The notes under the pieces are model-generated. The model was not told the DNA's origin. It ran no database searches and worked only from the letters and a program-made list of their open reading frames with translations. The position numbers and the translations under genes were made by a program. DNA of 64,000 nucleotides, from contig PUDQ02000003.1 in the NCBI GenBank assembly GCA_002964805.2, positions 4,588,001-4,652,000 on the forward strand. The letters are read 5' to 3'. The stretch's first letter is position 1, and the number at the start of each line of letters is the position of its first letter. Source of the stretch: Trametes villosa. Taxonomy: Eukaryota; Basidiomycota; Agaricomycetes; Polyporales; Polyporaceae. This document shows, in pieces, positions 44,778 to 55,079 of this stretch.

Positions 44778-45876
44778 ATGTCACACTCCTCCGCTTCGGA
44801 TGACATTGCATCACCAGCTGTTCATGGATCTGCGCCTCCTGGTCATGAAAGTCCCCAACCCGTTCCGGCCTCGGATTCCACGAACGATCCGAGGCCCAAG
44901 TGGCCGATGGATTTGAAGCGGCTAATCGAAGATTTTGCTAACGCAGAGGTATGCAGTTGTCGGGTTCGCCCCCTAAATCAGTACAGAGCTCATGCCACAG
45001 GGACTACTACCGCGTCTCCCAGTTATTGCCAGATGGCCTTCCCGAAGAGTCTGTTTGCGATGAACTCTGGGTTAGTACATCTGCCTGTTTTTATATTGTC
45101 AACAGACTGTAATATCTACTGCCATGATCAGAAGAAACATATCAAGTTGTGCGGCCTACCTGAGTCCACATCTATGAAGGAGCTATCCGATCTTGTGATC
45201 AAGTGGCGGGCAAGTCAGAGTGATTCTATGCTACGCTATAGCCTCTTACTCTCCCTTTGCAGTATGAATATTTCTCCATGCCTCAAGACCCCGAAGAAGA
45301 GCTGAAAAGGGTGATAGCCTCATGCGATGTATTCGTCCATTTTACCTATCTTACTGACGCCTTTTCCCGCAGCTCACGGACGTGCTCAGCACCTATCCAT
45401 TCGCAGACGAAGACCCAAACCCACGCCCGGCTATCCTCCCGCCCCTCCCTCCTGAGGCTCAGAACGATCGCGCTCCGTTCCTGCTCGGATGGGCGCGCAC
45501 GGCTAAATGGCACAAGACCTTCGTCCAAGCCTGTATCAACACCGAAGACGAAGAGATCGTAGAGCTGCTCCGCCTGAGGTCCGAATCCGACGCTTTCAAC
45601 TCGCTAACAAGCCGCAGTGGATTTCGGCGGTTTCAGACCTGCTGGGCCGTCCGCGCGGACACTCCGGTCTGGCCGGATGAGTTCTTTGGTACCTACATCG
45701 AACAACTTCCTTTTGCCAACATCATAATCCTGAGGACCTCGTATACCATACTTGCGGGCCCGACGAGGGCATCGTACGAATGGCTGACGAAGGTGCTCGG
45801 AGAGCCCGCGTGGTTCCGCTATCCCAACTCGCTGGATGCATGCCTCGCTGCTAGATCTGTATTCCTATTCGAGTAG
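44778..45876 (+). CDS. FGW-family protein 7 (five-exon form)
   Basis: Five exons (44778-44948, 45023-45070, 45132-45209, 45263-45310, 45373-45876) encode 282 aa, all introns phase 0 as in FGW 3. The ATG at 44778 gives MSHSS, like MSHST in FGW 1 and 2. Exon 2 ends VCDELW, exon 3 ends VIKWR at a GC donor (GG|GCAAGT), exon 4 is YEYFSMPQDPEEELKR, exon 5 starts LTDVLSTYPF. Conserved blocks are LPPLPPEAQ, FLLGWARTAKW (LGW 153-155), ASYEWLTKVLGEPAWFRY (248-265). It lacks the second Gly of PGEP. With FGW 3 it forms a divergent subgroup. Function unknown. Confidence 0.72.
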
Positions 45877-46200
45877 ATGGTGCGAGTAACGTACGGTGTG
45901 CAATTAGTACGGTCTACCGATCAGCGTTTTTCACCGATCGAGCAAGCGTTCAAACTCCCACTTCAATCTATGTATGATCTACTAACCCGTGACACTTAGA
46001 TGGTATTTACTCCGCCGACATGAGCCTCCGCAGCGGCGCGGCGCGTCCGATCCTCTACCTACTCCTCCCACCTTAGCCTCCAGCGGATCGGCAACCGCTG
46101 TCAGATCCGCAAAGCCTTGATGCGGATCAATACTGACCTAGGACCTACCACGCTCTTGGGCCAGAAGAATAGTGAGATTTATTCGCGATCTCGTTCCCTC
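45877..46200. other. Intergenic region between FGW 7 and FGW 8
   Basis: 324 bp; the frame of FGW 8 is open back to an ATG at 46120, otherwise nothing is seen. Confidence 0.4.
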
Positions 46201-47021
46201 ATGAGAAACTCATCGTCCGCATCAGTGGATGCAGTTCGAGCCCAAGTCCACCCACCAGCATCTGGTGCTACGGCGGATACTCTTTGGCGCGTTCCAGAAA
46301 CAGATATCGCCTCCGAGCGCGCTACCCTCGCATTCCCCGACGACGAATCCCTCCTGGCTCCAATCAGACATCTCAAGGATCTCCTCGCAAGCACGCAACT
46401 CCAACACAAGGAGCTTCAGCGAGTGCGTTGCGGTCTCTGTTTACCGAGTCATACCGATACTCACACCTATTCACCGTGCAGATCAAGGACGTCTTGGAAC
46501 GCTGCCCTCGCCCGAAGCGAGAAAAGGGAGCAACCAAAGTCAAGCTGCCTCCCGTACCCGCACTCGTATGCGACGTCCCGCAGCCGTACCTTTACGGCTG
46601 GGCGGTCACCAACGACTGGCTCAATCTCCTCGGGCAAGCCGGCACCCCCCACACTGGCATACCCATGCCCGCAGGTCAAATCTTGAGCGGCATGCCCGTG
46701 CTCAGGCTGCTCGCCGGCGCGGACGACTCCGGCGTGAACCTCGCGCTCCAGTACTGCCGCGCCGTGCACGCGCACGCACCGCTCTGGGACAGCCGCGGCG
46801 AGATGGGTTCGTGCCCCTGGGACGCGCTCACGTTCAGCGTCGTCGCGGCGTGCACGACCGTGTTCGAGTGCGACTATGCGGGCGCGCGGCCGACGGAGGC
46901 GCAGTATGTGTGGCTGAAGGCGGTCATGCCGGGCGAGCCGCAGTGGTTCCGGAGCGCGTATTCGCGCGATGGGTTCATCAGGATGATCATCATGACTGCT
47001 TCCAACAGCTGGCGTCCGTGA
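46201..47021 (+). CDS. FGW-family protein 8
   Basis: Two exons (46201-46422 and 46482-47021) encode 253 aa. An in-frame ATG at 46120 would add 27 aa. I prefer 46201 because MRNSSSASVD resembles the MSHSSASDD start of FGW 7. Exon 2 opens IKDVLERCPR and contains LPPVPALVCDV, PYLYGWAVTNDWL (YGW 112-114), RAVHAHAPLW, RPTEAQYVWL (210-219) and VMPGEPQWFRS. Phe of FGW is Tyr here. No signal peptide. Last of the tandem trio 6-7-8; it converges with F-box gene 2 about 290 bp away. Function unknown. Confidence 0.8.
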
Positions 47022-47314
47022 AGGACGGTCGCTGGGCTGGGAACCGACGACGGAATGGGGCGCTAGTAAGCTTGTGCAGCATGATCGTACGTACCAGAGT
47101 AATGGAGCTACCACTCGGAGCACATACGCTAACTTCTGAGCCGGCCGAGCCCAAGCTAGATATTAGAACTAACAACCGTTGTTCACGATGAACTGGTACG
47201 CCCCCGCCCAGCTCGACGCGGGGCTCGCTAGCAGACGCCGCTCGGCCCTGTCCCGCCAACCGCTCGCGGGCGAGAGACTTCAGCAAGCACGGCGACAGTG
47301 CACACAGTCCCATT

Positions 47315-49227
47315 TCACATAAAAAGGTCACTATACGATCTGGCGACCGCGAAGCGGAACTCCTTCGATACCAAAACCCGGAACTGCCCTGCATACTTTT
47401 CGTCTGCTCCTTCCTCCACAACCTCGACCCGGGGTTTCACCTTGACCGTGAGGGTCTCCAAGGCCGGCGCACCGCGGCGGGCGCGCTCGCGCAGGCACTC
47501 CAAAACTCTGTCCATGATCGCTCCGTCGTACCAGGTGAATCCTCCGATGTGGACCTTGCGGAGCTGCGGGGCGCGGACGCTATTCCGCTCAGAGGCCATG
47601 TCGGTATCGGTACCCGTTGCGACTACAGCGCGGGGATTTCCGAGGGACTCCAGAATGCGCCTCGGGACTGCATCATCACCAGACGAGATCGCAGAAATGA
47701 TGTCCAAAGAGTCCAAGCGGGGGAACGTGTCAAGGAACCGGTCTAGGACGGTAGCTGGGACGCCATGAAGGCTGATGCCAACCACGAGTGATAGGTCCGG
47801 GTGCCCTACAAAGGGATGGAGAGCTTCGGTCAAGGTCGTAAGGAGAGCCGCTGAATCCATGCTCGACGTGCGGTCCGACCATTCCAAGCGTAGGATGACT
47901 TCTATCGAGCCTGCGCTATACCAGATGAGATGCCAATGACATACGCCGCCATAGATCGTGAGTCTGTGGGCTGTCTGCACGAATGGCATGTCGCGAAGTT
48001 GGTGCGGAAGTAGCCGATCCCAGGGGCGGAAGGGAGTGTGTTCGATGTCGCCGCTACTCATATTTGCATTGAGTTTGACCCGACCATCAGCGGGAAGCTG
48101 CACACAGGTCGTGAACCCATTGATCCATTCCACCGTGTCGGTGAGCTCCAGATAGCCTAAGCGAGGGAGCGGAAATGTTTGTCTGGAGCGGGAGGGAAGA
48201 GTTGAACAGGCCGAGCTCATGAAGTTCTTGAGAGTAAGTGACTGGAGGTGCTGGCCGCACTGGAGGATATCCAGGAAGGTGTCTCCGGACAAGCGTGACG
48301 GTTTGATTGAACAGTCGCTGAGGTCTAGGGTAGTCAGGTGGCGTAGGAGAGAGTGGGTCAACTGCACATGGACGTGAGATAGTTCCAGGAATGTTAACCG
48401 GGGGAAGTTTGTTGGCAGGATGACGGGCTGTTCTGCGGATGCATTTCTCAAGAACAAGAGGGAGAAAGCTTGGATTTTGAGCTTGGTCAGAAATGGAAAA
48501 GCGGACGCAAGTAGGGGGGAGATAAGTGGGAGTTCATGCTGCGAGGCCGTTCCCAGGACCAAAGACCGTACTCGGTAACTTTGCGGTACGACAGATGGAA
48601 GAACACGGGCAAGTGTCGGGAGGTCGTCGAATGTGAGGTCTAGTGGCGCCTGGTGAGAGCGAGGTAGAGCCTGCCGCAGCGCCGTCGCGCGCTTGCGCAC
48701 GACTATAATGTTCCAGAAGCACGCGTGCTCGGTGATGGCAGTATACCAATGTCGACAAACCCGCATATAATAAGTCGGATGGTGAGGTGCCGCTTCCCAG
48801 AAGTGAGTCTTTTCACGGACAATCAAGAGCAGGATCTTGACGAGCATCTCTACGGGGAGCTGGTTGATGGAGGCGAAGGTGTTCCACATCGTTCCAAGGG
48901 CACGGGGATCCACGATCGCGTCGCCGACCGGTGAGGCCTCTTCTTGGTCGCCAAGGATATCCTCGGAAGACGCGTCCGCACGGTCGGCCTCAGCAGAAGA
49001 CTCGGCCAGAAGATCGGGGTTACCGCCTTTTGCTTCCAGACGTTTAGGGTGATCCGTGGCGGCGTCTACAGAGTCTTGTTGCTCAGGTGTAGGGGCCGCG
49101 GGTTCGTCAGACTCCTCGTGCGCTCCAATCCTGCTCGAGACGGATGTTAGCGGGCGGTCTCACTGTGTAAGAATCGTGATTACCGCGACCGCTTCTTGCG
49201 AACATACTTCGCGATTTTGTTGAACAT
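47315..49227 (-). CDS. F-box protein 2 (LRR-like C-terminus), paralog of F-box 1
   Basis: Two exons (49227-49184 and 49130-47315) encode 619 aa. Exon 1 is the basic peptide MFNKIAKYVRKKRSR, joined in frame to IGAHEESDEP. The F-box is INQLPVEMLVKILLL, then YMRVCRHWYTAITEHACFW. LRR-like repeats follow (LTFLELSHVHVQLTHSLL). The C-terminus (VHIGGFTWYDGAIMDRVLECL) matches VHIGGF/LHIGGFSW of F-box 1, and the whole protein is colinear with it, including the single intron in the same phase. Probable SCF adaptor. The two F-box genes point the same way and bracket FGW 5-8. Confidence 0.86.
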
Positions 49228-50106
49228 CGCCGGCGCTCCGAGTGACGCCCCGCAGTGAGCTCCCTATCGAACACCTTCGTCAGTGTCGTGATCCCAGAAA
49301 GCCATGGCCACAACGGCCCTGCACGTACTGAAGGTCCCTTGGGAGACGGTTGGTTTTGCCAGCGAGACGGTGAACGTCGGCGGCAAGTGCGAATTCGACT
49401 CCGCCACAGCTACCGAAGCGAGGGCGTCTAACCGTACAACTCAGCTGCGGCCGGATTGGGCGAGTCGTTTGTCGTCTCCTTTGTGGCAACATGTGAGCTC
49501 AGCCTCGAAGGGAGGTGCGCGATGCATGCTGGTAAGTGGATCGAGCACGCCCACCCATGCTGCTCATCGCGCTTTTCCTTCGCGTAATCGCGGCGGGCGG
49601 GAGGGGCGGGAGCCCTGTGAACGCTGCATCAGCCCGGTGTATGTCCGAGGAAGGCGGAGCGGTGTGCGTTTCGTAAAGCATCGACCTAAGTTCTCCAGTA
49701 GAAGGCTCAGGCACCAGCGAGGACCGTCCGGGTGGGCGATGCGGCGGTGCGCGAGGAAGCCCATCGCGCCAGGCAGGACAGGCGCGCTGGCCAAGGTGAC
49801 CCTGGGCCGATCTCGTCGTAGTTCTCTCGGATGATATAGCGGAGCTCAGGTTGAATGAGGGGGCAGAGAGACACGCGGGTACCGGCATTGTAGATGGGTT
49901 TATTGAGGTTGGTTGGACGCGCTTGATGAACTGAGCGTGGAATGCGATCACAGTCTCCCGCGGTCGTGGCTGACGGTGGCCGCGAACGTCTGACAGGCAA
50001 GATTATATCAGAGCGAAAGTATGATCGTACTGTACAAAACGAGCTTCTGAGGAGAGACACATCAGCAGAGCAATACAGAAAGCGCGTGAGCACACCGCGT
50101 CCGCAG
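49228..50106. other. Intergenic region, no confident gene
   Basis: 880 bp between the F-box 2 start and the 3' end of the DPB4 gene. A plus-strand ATG frame at 49304-49834 (176 aa, Arg-rich) and an overlapping minus-strand frame are both open, but neither resembles a known protein and neither has splice support. Confidence 0.4.
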
Positions 50107-51099
50107 CTAGCTCTCGTCCACATCCACATCGGCCGCGTCCAGAGCCCTGCCGTCCCTCCGCAGCTCCTCCTCGTCCAGCGCCATAGAATCTTCTGGGTCG
50201 CCGTCTTCCTCTTTCATGTCGTCCTCGATGTCCTCGTCTCCGTCGTCCACGGGCTCCTCGTCTTGGTCCATCATCTCCTGGTCCTCGTCGATTTCTTCCG
50301 ACTGCCCATGTTCGCCGGGCTCGGCCTCCGCTGATGGCCCTGCCGCTGAGATGCCGGACGGTCTAGGAATATGGATGGTCGGAGTGGCTTGTTGCGGGGT
50401 AGCATCTCCGCTAGCAGCAGCTTTCGCCTTGGGTTTTGGCTTGGACGCGGCGGAGGCAGAGTCGGACGCGTCGCGCGCCTTGCCTTTCCCGGAGCCTTTC
50501 TTCTTGTCCGCCTTCTGCAGGTCGCGATATACTGCGGGCGCGTTCAGGTAGAGCTGACAATATGGGTGTTCGAGGACGTACCCTGCAACTCCCCCTGTAT
50601 GTTCTTGGCAATGTCGCCGAATTCTATCAGCTCGAGCGCCTTGAGGACGTCGGTGGCAGAGATGCTCTTGTGCTGCTTCGAGGCCGCGACTTCGTGTGCG
50701 CTATTCTGGCATGAGTACACACACATAGAAATCCGTGCAGATAGGGTGCTCACGTCGCAGCTATAAAGGGCATAATCAGCACCTCCAACGCGTGAGCCAA
50801 CTACGCAACCTACCAAGATAGTTTATAAAGACGGTGGACGCCTTCGTCGTCGCGAGGATCACGTCCTTTGAGAACTTCGTGTTCTCGGGCACCTGTACTG
50901 GGATCAACACTCCCATAGAAGACTCGTGCTCTGTTGAGCGCGACGAACGCGTCGGTCGCGGACATACCTGGGATGCGCGCGCGAGCTTCATGACCACACT
51001 CCTGGGCAGCTCGTATGCCTCTATCCCGTCCGCGGAAGCATCTTGTTGCTGTTGTGCTTGCACCGCTGCACCCGCTGTAGATTCTTTGGCTCGCGGCAT
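50107..51099 (-). CDS. DPB4: DNA polymerase epsilon histone-fold subunit (DPB4/POLE3 type)
   Basis: Five exons (51099-50968, 50892-50814, 50760-50754, 50700-50582, 50531-50107) encode 253 aa. The histone fold runs from LPRSVVMKLARASQ (31-44) through KFSKDVILATTKASTVFINYL to SATDVLKALELIEFGDI. It is followed by VYRDLQKADKKK and a long acidic tail, the layout of POLE3/Dpb4. The third exon is only 7 nt (CTGCGAC). Without it the frame and the conserved YLAATAHEVA block are lost. The protein pairs with a POLE4/Dpb3-type partner, binds double-stranded DNA and passes parental histones at the replication fork; in some remodellers it serves as the CHRAC subunit. Divergent from GPI13 over 395 bp. Confidence 0.88.
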
Positions 51100-51494
51100 G
51101 GGGGAGATCGTTGGTAGAAGATGGACACGGTCGCGGTCGCAGCCGTGGTCGTGGTCGTGGTGAAAGGTGGGTTCGCTGTGGAAGGCGCGCGCTTCCACGA
51201 CTTGACCGTTCACCACCACCATCTTTCCTATTTCATACCTTCCGGCCGGTATCCTCAGCACCCACGTTAAATAACGAAGGCTTAGCCGGGACCTCACGAA
51301 GAAACCCTCGAGGATTAGTAGGACGGCGCGGAGGTCTACGCCGCACCTCGCACTAGCACTCATTTCGGAGGAGAATCGCAGACTGAGCGGTACGTGTCTT
51401 TACACCTTCCATGTTCTCGCGCGGTTGACCAACAAATTCGTAGGAATGCTAACTGTACCCTACTCACTTCCCTAACTCAAGAAACTGGACAACT
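51100..51494. promoter_or_regulatory. Shared divergent promoter of DPB4 and GPI13
   Basis: 395 bp separate the two start codons. No TATA box is evident, as expected for housekeeping genes. A run of GGTCGTGGTCGTGGT-type repeats lies at 51130-51165. Confidence 0.4.
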
Positions 51495-54400
51495 ATGGCT
51501 TCCAAAGGGCTCTCTCTGCTGACCTGGGTCTTCTTCATCCATCTCGCCGGCATCTACCTCTACACTCGTGGCTTCCTCCTCACCCGTCTCGCGCTCTCCG
51601 ACATCAGCACCTGTGAAGGGGGTGAATGCACATTGCCACCAACCCACAGAAGAGCAGTCGTCCTCGTCATCGACGCGCTACGGTTCGACTTCCTCAGCCC
51701 GCATCCCCCGGAGCCGCACTCTCCGTACCACCACAATGTCATCACGCTGCCGCAAGAGCTCACTGCAGCGCGGCCTACACATTCGTTCCTCTTCGAGATG
51801 TTCTCGGACCCACCTACTACCACCCTTCAGCGACTGAAGGGCATCACCACCGGCTCCCTGCCTACGTTCATCGACATGGGGTCAAACTTTGGCGGCTCGT
51901 CGATCAACGAGGACTCGTTCATCGGTCAGTTGCGTCGTGCGGGCAAGAAGGTAGGTTCGCACTATTCTCATACACCTCGCCGTATCCACAATTCTGCAGC
52001 GGTAGATCGCTTTCATGGGTGATGACACCTGGACCACCGTCTTCCCGGACTCGTTCGACGCGAACATGACATACCCCTACGACTCCTTTAACGTCGAAGA
52101 CCTGCATACCGTCGACGAAGGGGTCATCGAGCATCTCTTCCCGCTCCTTCAGGACAAGTCAGCTGCGTGGGACGTGCTCATAGGCCATTTCCTCGGCGTC
52201 GACCACGTCGGACACCGCGTCGGGCCAGATCACCCCACCATGAGGACGAAGCAACAGCAGATGGACGACGTCCTCCGACGCGTCGTCAAAGACCTCGACG
52301 ACGACACGTTGCTCGTTCTCCTCGGCGACCACGGGATGGACCGGAAGGGAGACCACGGCGGCGACGGCGACCACGAGACGTCCGCCGCCCTGTGGGTTTA
52401 CAGCAAGGGACGCCAGCTCCTACACCCGAAGGCTGCTATTCCCGCTCAGCTCTTCTCCACCCGCGTCTTTCCCGGAGCGACTATCGCGAACCGGCACATT
52501 CAGCAAATCGACCTCGCGCCGACGCTGTCGCTCTTGTTGGGCCTCCCTATCCCGTTCAACAACCTCGGAACGGTCATCCCGGAGCTGTTCTGGCACGACA
52601 AGGCCGGCAAGGACTACACCCGCGCCCTCTCATTGAACGCCCAGCAGGTCAAGCGGTATCTACAGACCTACCGGGACAGCGCATCTGGTGGAGAACTCGA
52701 CGGCGCATGGGATGCACTTGAGCGCGTATGGGAGACGGTGGACTTCAACACGAGCGTCAAGGAGCAGGATGTGCAATTGTCCGCGATGACGACGTACACG
52801 CGCGAGGCCCTTGCGGTGTGCCGTGCGCTCTGGGCGCAGTTCAACGTCTCGCTCATGGCCCTCGGGCTCGTGCTGCTCGTCACGGGCGTGGTCGCAACAT
52901 CGTTCCTCTACATCCAGCTCGGTGCCGTGCACGACAAGTGGGAGAGCTGCTCGCGCGAGGTCCAGCGATGGGTTGTCTCGAGCACCATCGGCGGAGCGAT
53001 GCTCGGAGGAGCGATGTACTTCTTCCTCTCGCGCTACGTGAAGGGCCTCGGCCTTCTCGAGGGGCTCCTCTTCGGCTCGGCGCTCACCTCCTCGCTCGTC
53101 GTGCTCGCCTCAGCGCGTCCGTCCCTCTCGGGCCTTTCCCCGCGCTCGCTGCAGTCCGTCCCGCTCCCGCTCATCCTGCACGCCCTCGCGTTCGCCTCGA
53201 ACTCGTTCACTGTCTGGGAAGACCACGTCGTCACGTTCCTCACCATCACCTCCATCGTGCCCTCCGCGCTCGGGGGGTTCTCCGCGCCGACCTCGCGTCT
53301 GCGCTACCGCATCCTCGGCTTCTCCGCGCTGTTCGCGCTCTGCGTCCGCCTGATGGCGCTGAGCACCGTCTGCAGGGAGGAGCAGCAGCCGTTCTGCAGT
53401 GTCACGTTCTTCGCGTCCTCCTCGCTTCCCTCCCCGCCGCTTCCCGTGCTCGCGCTCTCCGTCCCCGTCGCGCTCGCCCTTCCCTGGGTTTTCAAGCGGT
53501 TCTTGAAGATATCGCAGAGCGACAAGGGCACCGCCGCGATCGTGCTCCCGTGGATCCTCCCTGGGACGCTGCTCCTGGGCAGCGCGTTCTGGGTGCTCGA
53601 GCACCTCGACTCCTCTGAGGCCCTCGGAGCAGAGTGGGCCGGGACGCTGCGCTTCGTCCGCACGCTCTGCGGGCGATTCACGCTGGGCGGCGTTGTGTTC
53701 TTTGGCTACGCGCTGTGGTGGCTCGCGCCGCTCTGCGTGGAGATCTCGATGAAGACGCGTGCGGGCGGGCAGGACAAGAAGGAAGTCACGGTGCTCGGCT
53801 TCGCGAACGCGTACGGCGCCCCGTACCTCCTGTTCTGGTGTCTATTCCTGGGCGTGCTGTACCCCGCGACGCAGCTGACGGGGCAGATCGTCCTCGCCCT
53901 CGCGGCCGTTGCCACCCTCGCGCACCTGGAGGTGGTCGACAGCATCCGCGACGTGCGCGGCCTCGAGGCGGTCTTCGCGTCCGGCAACCCCTCCGCGATC
54001 CTCGAGCCGGACGGGCTGCGTACCCCCAGCATCCCGCTGCGATTCGCGGAGATCACGCCGCTCGCGCTGCTCGCCGTGCACGCCTTCTTCGCGACCGGGC
54101 ACCAGGCCGCGATTCCGTCCATCCAGTGGAAGGCGGCATTCGTGCTCACGCCGACGCTCACCTACCCGTTCTCGCCGCTGCTCGTCGCGCTCAACACGTT
54201 CGGCCCGCACTTCCTCGTCGCGCTCGCGGCGCCGCTGCTGGCGCTCTGGAACGTGGCGCCGCTGCCGCAGCCGGCGGCGGACGCGAAGGTCCGCTCGGGC
54301 GCGGTGCGCGCGGCGCTGGGGATGATGCTGTACCACACGACGCTGCTGGTGAGCAGCGCGGTGTGCTCGGCGTGGCTGCGTCGACACCTGATGGTGTGGA

Positions 54401-54540
54401 AGATCTTCGCGCCGCGGTTCATGCTTTCCGCCGTGACCGTGGTCGTGGTCGACCTCGCGGTGCTCTTTGGGGTGGGCGTCGGCGTCGGGCGGGTGTCGGA
54501 GCGGGTGTCGAAGCTGTTCGCGGCGATGAACCCCAAGTAA
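51495..54540 (+). CDS. GPI13: GPI ethanolamine phosphate transferase 3 (PIG-O/Gpi13)
   Basis: Two exons (51495-51950 and 52006-54540) encode 996 aa, the normal length for this family. An N-terminal signal anchor (about 7-25) leads into a lumenal alkaline-phosphatase-like domain. The first metal site is VVLVIDALRFDF (55-66), the catalytic Thr lies in GITTGSLPTFID, the second metal region in GHFLGVDHVGH, and GDHGMDRKGDHGGD near 259-272. The C-terminal half has a dozen or more hydrophobic helices. In the ER it adds ethanolamine phosphate to the third mannose of the GPI anchor, the phosphate later linked to protein. The intron acceptor was placed at CGGTAG|ATCGC because it alone gives IAFMGDDTW in frame. 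Confidence 0.95.
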
Positions 54541-54843
54541 CGCAATCACTGCGTGGGGTCCCTTTCTGGCGCGGGGGAGGGCGGTAATCACGGGATATAG
54601 TAGCGAGGTGGGCAGGTAGGGTAGAGGAAGCTAGTGCAAGGTAGCGCGAGGCGATAGATGCTCTAGTCCTCTAGTTGTGTGTAGGATGACGGTGAACGAG
54701 AAGGAGAGCGAGCCAGAGTGTCTAGTGCATACTCGACGCCATACACTAACTCTCCCAATCAATAGGTCCTAACGCACATATGGCACAAATCCGCCTTGCT
54801 CAAGCTAGTACGTCCGCTGGACAAGTTCAATACATATAAGCCT

Positions 54844-55079
54844 TCACGCTCCGAGCCTCGCCCGCTGAGCCTCAATCCTTTTCTTCATACCCTGGACATC
54901 CAGCCAGTCTCGATGCCCCGTAACGGTGTCGTACATCGCTAATCCCACGCACCGCCGTTCAGGGCACCAGAAGCAAACATCGATTTGCGGTGTCATCGCG
55001 GGCACCACTGGCATGCAACGGTACAACTCGGAGCACGAGGTATGTTCAGTGTACTGTTCGAGAAAACGCGTTACTCACC
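54844..55079 (-). CDS. Possible 3' exons of a small unrecognised gene
   Basis: A minus-strand exon 55007-54844 reads VVPAMTPQIDV, CFWCPERRC, VGLAMYDTVTGHRDWLDV and ends RARLGA-stop. It is preceded by a good donor (TTCG|GTGAGT at 55079) in matching phase, whose open frame reads KIRTVYRYPLYVF and runs up to about 55290 without a Met. The composition looks protein-like, and CFWC..R.C hints at a metal or disulfide site. No start codon could be placed and no family is recognised. Confidence 0.3.

Noticed and set aside
49304..49834. 176-aa plus-strand frame downstream of GPI/F-box region
   Set aside because: Arg-rich, and overlaps an equally open minus-strand frame; no evidence favours either.
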